Both the position numbers and the translations under genes were made by a program. Source: Akkermansiaceae bacterium (lineage in GTDB: Bacteria; Verrucomicrobiota; Verrucomicrobiia; Verrucomicrobiales; Akkermansiaceae). Taken from it: a stretch of 5,923 bases of DNA. The notes under the pieces are model-generated. The model was given only the letters and a program-made list of their open reading frames with translations. It was not told the DNA's origin and did not search any database. This document shows, piece by piece, positions 1 to 4,975 of the stretch (positions are counted from its first letter, which is position 1; every line of letters starts with the position of its first letter). Location: positions 1 through 5,923 of the forward strand of contig JABHEX010000175.1 in the NCBI GenBank assembly GCA_018676385.1, given 5' to 3'.

Positions 1-2
1 AG

Positions 3-59
3 CGTGTGACTGAGCTTGCTGAATGGCTTGAGAAGGCGGTGATGCCAGAGGTGGTTTAG
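3..59 (+). CDS. C-terminal end of a gene that starts left of the window
   Basis: Eighteen codons are open from the left edge to a TAG at 57-59. They read RVTELAEWLEKAVMPEVV, which looks like a terminal amphipathic helix. The other two plus-strand frames hit stops within the first 14 bases, so this is the only plus frame that can carry a gene in from the left. The tail is too short to assign a family. If real, the gene converges on the minus-strand FHA gene. No hairpin followed by a T-run was seen after the stop. It could also be chance open frame. Confidence 0.4.
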   Translation, partial: RVTELAEWLEKAVMPEVV

Positions 60-210
60 TCTGGATAGGTCTCTGGCCAAGACTAACTGTGTTCATGAAG
101 GTCTCGTAAATAGCAGGTATGACCGTGATGTGTGTCAGACTAAATAGCTAGGGGCGCATGTGGTGATGGTTTCAATTGTGTGAGTTCATATTTTGAATTT
201 GGCACAACTT

Positions 211-222
211 ATAAACGTTTAT
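211..222. promoter_or_regulatory. Perfect 12-bp AT-rich palindrome with central CG
   Basis: ATAAACGTTTAT reads identically on both strands. It sits in the 186-bp gap between the partial gene ending at 59 and the end of the FHA gene at 246. The central AACGTT resembles the core of LacI-family operators, but no regulator gene is nearby and no promoter is clear around it. A near copy overlaps the sulfatase -10 box at 4940-4951. A spaceless palindrome with no T-run is a poor terminator, so a protein-binding site or chance is more likely. Confidence 0.25.
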
Positions 223-245
223 GGCCACATGAGGGCATGCTACGA

Positions 246-887
246 TTACTCGTTTTCCTCCTCGTCTAATGCTTTCTTTATTGCAGTATCGGCTGGTAAT
301 TTGCCAGATTTTCCCTCCATCCAGATAACAGGTAGGATGTTTCCGGTTTCTTTGTAGTGGCGTATCGTCATACCTGCGACAATCGCGACAATCATGAGGA
401 TGAATACCACGAAAGCATTCATAGGGGGTGTGTTTTTTTGCACCGTTGGGAGCGGGCGCTGTGAGCGTGGTGTACTGGGCGACGGTGAGGTTTTGCGGGG
501 CAGAGTCACCTCATTTTTTTTAGGGTGACTTGGAGGGAGTTTCTTTTTTTGATGAGTGCTGAATTCTTCCTCTGATATGTCTTGAATCTCAGACTCTGAT
601 AGCTGAAATTTCATCGGCACATCGCCAATGAGAACTTGCATGTCGTCGAAAAGGTCGATGACACTCATTAAGGTATCATCCTGCTTGATCCCATTCGTTG
701 AATCGTTGTCTCGTAGGATATAACCACCATCAACACGTTCCATCGTGCAGTGGTTCGTGGAAGCAGATCCACAATCAATGATGATGTCGCTCTCGCTGCT
801 GCGTCCGATCTTGACGATCTTACGTTCCAACTTAAAGCGATATGGCTGCGGGGTCTTTCCCGGTTCTGAGATAGTGACTCGTGGCAT
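246..887 (-). CDS. FHA-domain protein with a single C-terminal membrane anchor
   Basis: A 213-residue protein likely to read phosphothreonine on partner proteins at the inner face of the cytoplasmic membrane. The FHA domain covers about residues 5-96. It shows the expected landmarks: G28-R29 with D34-I35, the SxxH motif at S43-H46 and the STNG turn at 63-66, so the phosphopeptide pocket looks intact. Residues 98-155 form a hydrophilic linker, acidic first, then Lys/Pro/Ser-rich. One transmembrane segment follows at about 157-175 (mostly V, I, F, M, A). A 38-residue tail ends in an acidic DEEENE. No signal peptide is present, so the FHA domain should be cytosolic and the tail periplasmic. ATG at 887 is chosen because it sits directly before the first FHA strand, although no Shine-Dalgarno is visible. 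FHA domains usually pair with Ser/Thr kinases; none is in the window, so the partner is unknown. It lies 57 bp after the propeller gene and has a plausible promoter of its own. Confidence 0.88.
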   Translation of the reverse strand: MPRVTISEPGKTPQPYRFKLERKIVKIGRSSESDIIIDCGSASTNHCTMERVDGGYILRDNDSTNGIKQDDTLMSVIDLFDDMQVLIGDVPMKFQLSESEIQDISEEEFSTHQKKKLPPSHPKKNEVTLPRKTSPSPSTPRSQRPLPTVQKNTPPMNAFVVFILMIVAIVAGMTIRHYKETGNILPVIWMEGKSGKLPADTAIKKALDEEENE

Positions 888-911
888 AGTTGTTAGTGAA
901 TTAGATTGATG

Positions 912-940
912 ATTCTATGCAGCTCGTCTTTGTTTAGCAA
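912..940 (-). promoter_or_regulatory. Putative sigma-70-type promoter for the FHA gene
   Basis: Reading the minus strand, TTGCTA (940-935) is followed by exactly 17 bp and then TAGAAT (917-912). These match 4/6 and 5/6 of the housekeeping -35 and -10 consensus. Transcription would start near 905, giving a leader of about 18 nt before the FHA ATG at 887. The whole element lies in the short gap after the propeller gene's stop. This suggests the FHA gene can be expressed independently, although read-through from upstream is not excluded. Confidence 0.45.
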
Positions 941-944
941 TGTG

Positions 945-1970
945 TTAATCTGACTCGTGAACTCGATTAAGTTTGGTGAGGCGGCCTGTAGCATTCCAGT
1001 CCTGTACGTAAAGATTGCCAGCTTTATCGAAGCTTAGTCCGTGGGGGGCTGTAAATATGCCAGATTTTTGGTCAGCGGGTGCTACTCTGAAGTTTGCCCA
1101 CTGTTTTTTATTTGGGTTGTCGCCGACGACAGAAACGACTTTGCCTTCTTTGTTGACGATGGCAACGCGTGCCTCAAGTTCGGCAATGGCAGCGTGGTTG
1201 CCATGGAAAGAAACTGCGCATGGCCTGCGCAATCCTGTGGTGTGCACACCGATCCAGTTACCGTCCAGATCGAGGTGAACCAGGCGGCGTTTGGCACGGT
1301 CACAAACCAGCAGGCGGGGTTGATCATAGCGCATGTCGATACCAAGACCGTGAGGTGTGCTGTAGAGTTTTTCCTCCTTACCTCGGCCGCCCCATGATTT
1401 GATGAGCTTGCCTGTTTTATCGAACTTATGGATTTTGTTAGATCCGTATCCCATGCTGATGAATATCGATCCATCTGGTGCTGCAGCAACGGCAGTGAGG
1501 CCTTTAGTGCCACCGGGAATTTCTCCGGTATTTTCGTTGGGGATAGTCAGTTTAATATTGCCCTCAAGGTCGAGCTTTACGACGCGGTTTTTCTTGAGTT
1601 GTGCGCAGTAGATGAACTGCTTGTCCCCCTCAGTGACAATATTAAGCCCATGAATACCTTTGAGTTCGGGGGACATTGCCTTCACGAAAGTACCGTCTGG
1701 TTTGAATACAGCGATAGATTGCTCGCCGTCGGTGCTGGTATAAATCAGTCCATTTTTGTCAACGGCGACTCCTCCATGAGTTGGGCCGAGTTTGGCTCCA
1801 TTGGGGATTTTTCCAAATCCGGGGGCGGTTTCGTAGATGAACGCATTTTGTCCGGTGCGAACAACCTCAGTGAAGGCGTGTCCTTTTGGGGCGTGTTTGT
1901 GTCCTTCATGGGCGCTGATAAATAAGCAAGTGGAGAAGCTGGCGAGTAAGATTGTGGATATAGTTTTCAT
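945..1970 (-). CDS. Secreted six-bladed NHL-repeat beta-propeller protein
   Basis: A 341-residue exported protein. Residues 1-20 form a type I signal peptide (Lys2, hydrophobic core, ISA cleavage site) with no lipobox. The mature chain would start at His21 with a His-rich stretch (H21, H24, H26, H31). The rest is an NHL-type propeller. The inner-strand motifs recur about every 40-60 residues, at 65, 107, 156, 207, 250 and 310, giving six blades. Most are followed by a D-x-x-G turn and a strand such as LYVQDW (320-325). Four of the six motifs are H-G (H65, H107, H207, H310), in the style of the PHGL signature of peptidyl-alpha-hydroxyglycine alpha-amidating lyase, whose propeller holds a central metal. 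The enzymatic role is unproven; many NHL proteins of this kind are annotated only by fold. ATG at 1970 gives a complete signal peptide; no strong Shine-Dalgarno is visible. The gene follows the membrane redox gene by 94 bp on the same strand and may share its transcript. Confidence 0.85.
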   Translation of the reverse strand: MKTISTILLASFSTCLFISAHEGHKHAPKGHAFTEVVRTGQNAFIYETAPGFGKIPNGAKLGPTHGGVAVDKNGLIYTSTDGEQSIAVFKPDGTFVKAMSPELKGIHGLNIVTEGDKQFIYCAQLKKNRVVKLDLEGNIKLTIPNENTGEIPGGTKGLTAVAAAPDGSIFISMGYGSNKIHKFDKTGKLIKSWGGRGKEEKLYSTPHGLGIDMRYDQPRLLVCDRAKRRLVHLDLDGNWIGVHTTGLRRPCAVSFHGNHAAIAELEARVAIVNKEGKVVSVVGDNPNKKQWANFRVAPADQKSGIFTAPHGLSFDKAGNLYVQDWNATGRLTKLNRVHESD

Positions 1971-2064
1971 GATGGAAATGGATAGGTTAAATTGCTGTCT
2001 TGATTGAGATTATTGGATTTGATGATATCGCCAATAAAAAAATGAAGTTGTCCTTGGGTCGGTT

Positions 2065-3000
2065 TTACTGATTCCAGCGGGTTTTTAAGAGAATACGTTC
2101 AATGATATCATGCTTCATGGGAAGCTCATTGAGGTTGTAGTTCAGTTCACCATCTTTTTGGCTACCGCCACTGTGAGCAAGTAAGTTGAGTAGGGTGTAG
2201 GGGTTCTGGGTTTCAGGTTCGATATTGGCAGCGTAGATAATCGATGGGGTGCGATCTCCCGGGAGATTGACTTCGACGTAGATAACAAATCCCTCTTTGG
2301 CTTCATCGAGTTTCTGGTCGAGTAACCACTGGTGGTTGACGGTTGGTTGTGAAATGAGGTCAACCTCACCAAAGGGATCGACGCCACACACGGCGGTGTA
2401 GCGGTGGCGCCAGACAGGGAGGGTTTCGCCGCGTTTAGCTGTGCCCCCTTCCCAGTCGTGAGACTCGCTGTATTTTAGGGATCCTGTTAGGTAGAGGGTT
2501 TCGATAATACTGCCCGACTTGGTTTCTGCCCAGATAGCGACGGCTGAACCGTTGGGATTATTTCCCCAGAGCAATTCAATATCGATAGATGCGCCGGTAG
2601 ATGATAATTTGACGGTGCGCAGGAACGAGCTGTTTTCTTTGCTAGCGATGTTGTCTTGGAGTCGGAAAATGGCAGCGTGGTTTCGTTGTTCGTAACTGAG
2701 ATTCATCAGATGAGAAACTCCTGGTGCGCCGTACCATGCGGCGAGCCAGAACACTGCACATGCTAGGAGCGAGACAACAGGGATCACCCAGGTTTTTTTA
2801 CCGTTGCGTGGTTTGAATTTGAGTTTGAGAAGGCGTAACCGATCTACAATATGGATGAGAATCAATGTGCCGGTCGCGGCACCTGCGAAGATGTGCAATC
2901 GGCTTAGTTCGATGCTAAAAGGAATCACAAAACGCAGAACCCCAGTTCCTAACAAAGCGAGGAACTGAAATAGGAGTGCGATGTAGAGGAAGCGTTTCAA
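2065..3000 (-). CDS. Membrane redox protein: cytochrome-b-like (DUF4405-type) N-terminus plus DUF2271-like periplasmic domain
   Basis: A 311-residue protein with three predicted transmembrane helices (about 5-28, 34-56 and 70-89) and a roughly 215-residue soluble part, probably periplasmic. Helix 2 carries H36 and H50, 14 residues apart with G40 between. This spacing is typical of heme-b-ligating helices in DUF4405-type cytochromes, which often occur with flavin-based extracytosolic electron transfer. The soluble part resembles DUF2271-type domains: AVAIWAET (153-160), a TLYL strand (168-171), GETLPVW (191-197), a DxxSxxT stretch (214-220) and a YVEVNLPGD strand/turn (241-249). Both family names are from memory of sequence patterns and need a profile search. 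The start is TTG at 3000: no other in-frame ATG exists before residue 99, the first helix begins immediately, and a good Shine-Dalgarno lies 8 nt upstream. It is translationally coupled to the FAD oxidoreductase gene, suggesting it is that enzyme's electron partner in the membrane. A non-redox membrane anchor is the main alternative. Confidence 0.72.
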   Translation of the reverse strand: MKRFLYIALLFQFLALLGTGVLRFVIPFSIELSRLHIFAGAATGTLILIHIVDRLRLLKLKFKPRNGKKTWVIPVVSLLACAVFWLAAWYGAPGVSHLMNLSYEQRNHAAIFRLQDNIASKENSSFLRTVKLSSTGASIDIELLWGNNPNGSAVAIWAETKSGSIIETLYLTGSLKYSESHDWEGGTAKRGETLPVWRHRYTAVCGVDPFGEVDLISQPTVNHQWLLDQKLDEAKEGFVIYVEVNLPGDRTPSIIYAANIEPETQNPYTLLNLLAHSGGSQKDGELNYNLNELPMKHDIIERILLKTRWNQ

Positions 3001-3006
3001 CGTCAG

Positions 3007-3012
3007 TTTCCT
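3007..3012 (-). promoter_or_regulatory. Shine-Dalgarno sequence overlapping the upstream stop, deciding a TTG start
   Basis: On the minus strand the oxidoreductase stop TAG (3013-3011) runs straight into AGGAAA, and eight bases separate AGGA from the TTG at 3000. The overlap of stop codon and ribosome-binding site, with a 10-nt intergenic gap, is the usual arrangement for translational coupling. It is also the clearest ribosome-binding site among the minus-strand genes. Confidence 0.7.
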
Positions 3013-4804
3013 ACTTGAATCCGATCAGTTTGCGAAGCTCTTTGATGTGATTTTTAGTGATACCACGAGGATTGGTGTTATATTTTTTGCAGAGTGCGGC
3101 GGCGTAGCCTGTGGCTATACCCATCTGACCGCAGGTGTTCATCACGCGTGGTCCGCCGAGGGCGACGTGTGAACAGCTGAAGCAGCGACCGGCCATCATC
3201 AGGTTGGGAACATCCTTCGAGTAGAGGCTGCGGAAGGGGATGTAGTAGTGCCCTTTGAGTTTCATGAAGAGAGCCTTGGAAATAAAATCGACGATGAATC
3301 CTTTGAGGCTTTTCTGGTAGTGAACGTCGATTTCACGTTTTTCGACGACGACGCTGTCCGGGAAATTGGTCAGGCCGGTGATGTCGTCTTGTGTGTAGAT
3401 GTGGTCGCCCATGATGCGGCGTGATTCGCGTTTACCGCCGATGTATGCCACCCACTCGAGCTTCAGCCTTGCGTTGATGGGATTCTTTTTTACATTGGAG
3501 AAATTGCCGTAAACTGCACGGAACATGTGGTCGCGGATCGCCTCGGCATCGTGAACTTGGTGTTTGTTGTTATCCGAGTATTCCCAGTACCATTCGCTTT
3601 TTGGTTCGGCGTAGGTTTTGGCAACGTCTTTTGCCCATGGGGTGGGTGGGAATGCGCTGGCTTTTTTGCCTTGTACACTACGCCACATGACGGTGGTTCC
3701 CATGACGCGGTTGTCTTCTTTTTCAGGGCTCCAGAGATCGCCAAATTTATCCCATGCTTCGCCAAATTCGTTTTTTGACTCACGGCCGTAGCGGAAGGTG
3801 GCACCTGCCTTGAACCCGATGATGCCGTCGCCTGAGCAGTCGATGAACTGGTTGGCCTTGACGCGGATTCTTTTGTTGGCCGTGTTACTGCGAGCCTCGA
3901 CGCTAGCGATTGACTTGCCGTCCATTTCTAGATCTGTGACTGAGTAATCGAGGAACAGGGTGACGTTTTTGGCTGCTTCTAACGAGGCGTGGCGTTTGGC
4001 ATCGTCTTTGATCGCGTCCGGGGAGTTGTTAGGCCAGTGTTTGGTGTCGATTTTTTTCAGGATACGGGAAACTTTGCCGTGGATGCCGAGGGTGTGGACG
4101 CGGATTTCCTTGCTTGCATTACCGCCGAGAACCGGGCGGTTCTGGATGAGGGCTACTTTGAGCCCTTGTTCATCCGCTGCGAGTGCAGCTCCGCAGCCTG
4201 CGATACCACCTCCAACGATGACCAGATCGAAGTCATGGGTCTCATCGACGTCGATGTTCAACCCGTGCTGGTGCCTTCTCCATACCGCCAGATCATCGAG
4301 TTTGTTTGGAGGTGAGAAGTTGGCATCCTCCGTAAAGAAAACGGCATCGCATCGGCCATCAAAACCAGTGAGGTCGATCAGTTCCAGTTTGTTTTCTCCT
4401 TCGCTCAGGCTGATCGTGTCACCCTTCTGCCATGCCCAGCCGTCCTGGGTTCCGAAGATGGTTTTTAATTTTTTGCCGCCGACAGCGATTTGGAATTTCC
4501 CGGGAGCATCCCAATCGCCAGGGCACCAGTTTTTTGTTCGGACCCAGACATGGTATTCGCCTGATTTCTTGGCATTTACCATGGTTGATGCGTTGGCAAC
4601 AGGTTTACCCATACCGTGAGCGAGCAGGTAAGGTGAGCCCATTTGTTCGATGAACTGGGGGTCGACAACCCAGCCGCCCGTATTGGAAAAAGTAGCGGCA
4701 TCCACAAGGATGTCACTTGGATTGCGTTTACTGGTGGCTGCGGTGAGAGCTGCGGGTGTGACCGATGAGGCACCTAGGATTTTGAGAAAGCTACGACGTT
4801 GCAT
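3011..4804 (-). CDS. Tat-exported FAD-dependent oxidoreductase (FAD_oxidored type) with N-terminal carbohydrate-binding-like domain
   Basis: A 597-residue flavoprotein. The N-terminus MQRRSFLKILGAS is a textbook twin-arginine signal (R3-R4, F6-L7-K8, then a modest hydrophobic run to about residue 23), so the enzyme is exported folded with its cofactor. Residues about 30-165 look like a beta-sandwich sugar-binding-type module (GEYHVWVRT at 82-90, FDGRCDAVFF at 148-157). The FAD-binding Rossmann core begins at 192, with GGGIAG at 198-203. It is followed by RPVLGGNAS (223-231), DCSGDGIIGFKAG (322-334) and a C-terminal AGRCFSCSH...GPRVMNTCGQMGIATGYAAA region (538-570). These are landmarks of the FAD_oxidored family (PF12831). 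The substrate is unknown; the attached module and the neighbouring sulfatase hint at a glycan-related substrate, which is inference. Start ATG at 4804 is fixed by the Tat motif, although no Shine-Dalgarno is seen. Gln221 replaces the usual Glu at the end of the second Rossmann strand. It leads an apparent operon with the membrane redox gene 10 nt downstream. Confidence 0.88.
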   Translation of the reverse strand: MQRRSFLKILGASSVTPAALTAATSKRNPSDILVDAATFSNTGGWVVDPQFIEQMGSPYLLAHGMGKPVANASTMVNAKKSGEYHVWVRTKNWCPGDWDAPGKFQIAVGGKKLKTIFGTQDGWAWQKGDTISLSEGENKLELIDLTGFDGRCDAVFFTEDANFSPPNKLDDLAVWRRHQHGLNIDVDETHDFDLVIVGGGIAGCGAALAADEQGLKVALIQNRPVLGGNASKEIRVHTLGIHGKVSRILKKIDTKHWPNNSPDAIKDDAKRHASLEAAKNVTLFLDYSVTDLEMDGKSIASVEARSNTANKRIRVKANQFIDCSGDGIIGFKAGATFRYGRESKNEFGEAWDKFGDLWSPEKEDNRVMGTTVMWRSVQGKKASAFPPTPWAKDVAKTYAEPKSEWYWEYSDNNKHQVHDAEAIRDHMFRAVYGNFSNVKKNPINARLKLEWVAYIGGKRESRRIMGDHIYTQDDITGLTNFPDSVVVEKREIDVHYQKSLKGFIVDFISKALFMKLKGHYYIPFRSLYSKDVPNLMMAGRCFSCSHVALGGPRVMNTCGQMGIATGYAAALCKKYNTNPRGITKNHIKELRKLIGFK

Positions 4805-4816
4805 ATTGAGTGAATT

Positions 4817-4837
4817 GGGTAACAGGCAATATTACCC
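4817..4837. repeat. Inverted repeat GGGTAA-N9-TTACCC in the leader of the oxidoreductase gene
   Basis: Perfect 6-bp arms at 4817-4822 and 4832-4837 flank a 9-nt spacer. The element ends 12 nt upstream of the oxidoreductase ATG, so it could be an operator at the promoter/leader or a small mRNA hairpin near the start codon. It has the same 6-9-6 geometry as the dyad at 4892-4912, but the arm sequences differ. Confidence 0.4.
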
Positions 4838-4891
4838 CGATGGGTGCGCGATTATTTCAGGAAAGTGTAACCGGTTGTCGTTAGTGATGAT

Positions 4892-4912
4892 GTTCCGCTG
4901 CGAAGCCGGAAC
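4892..4912. repeat. Inverted repeat GTTCCG-N9-CGGAAC between the divergent genes
   Basis: Perfect 6-bp GC-rich arms at 4892-4897 and 4907-4912 with a 9-nt spacer. The centre at 4902 lies about 50 bp upstream of the sulfatase -10 box and about 100 bp upstream of the oxidoreductase start. That placement suits a regulator acting on both divergent genes. No T-run follows on either strand, which argues against a terminator. No regulator gene is in the window. Confidence 0.4.
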
Positions 4913-4948
4913 CTAGCGTGTCGAGAATTTTTTGCGTGAATAAATGTT

Positions 4949-4954
4949 TATAAT
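4949..4954 (+). promoter_or_regulatory. Consensus -10 box (TATAAT) for the sulfatase gene
   Basis: An exact TATAAT lies 21 bp before the ATG at 4976. Transcription would begin near 4961 and leave a leader of about 15 nt. The region 15-18 bp upstream is an A/T run with no good TTGACA match, so any -35 is weak and an activator may be needed. The box overlaps the near-palindrome ATAAATGTTTAT (4940-4951). Confidence 0.5.
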
Positions 4955-4975
4955 ACCAATAGTGGATGCAGCCAT

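Noticed and set aside
69..83. Small hairpin GTCT...AGAC after the partial left gene, considered as a terminator
   Set aside because: Only a 4-bp stem with no following T-run.
157..231. 7-bp inverted repeat CATGTGG / CCACATG in the left gap
   Set aside because: The arms are separated by 61 nt and do not extend; likely chance.
1428..1925. 165-codon open frame on the plus strand inside the propeller gene
   Set aside because: It is antisense to a gene with a clear signal peptide and NHL motifs and has no recognisable domain or ribosome-binding site.
2030..2060. Possible terminator after the membrane redox gene (minus strand, short stem then a run of T)
   Set aside because: There is a T-run, but only 3-4 bp stems can be drawn before it, too weak to call an intrinsic terminator.
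3960..4619. 219-codon open frame on the plus strand inside the oxidoreductase gene
   Set aside because: It is antisense to a confidently identified flavoprotein, its translation shows no domain, and it is rich in Ser/Pro/Arg as expected for a shadow frame.
4869..4876. 8-bp palindrome AACCGGTT in the divergent intergenic region
   Set aside because: It is short, not extended by flanking symmetry and not repeated; no basis for a site call.
4650..4916. 88-codon plus-strand open frame running from the oxidoreductase gene into the intergenic region
   Set aside because: Most of it is antisense to the Tat signal and front domain of the flavoprotein, with no domain features; the intergenic part carries inverted repeats instead.
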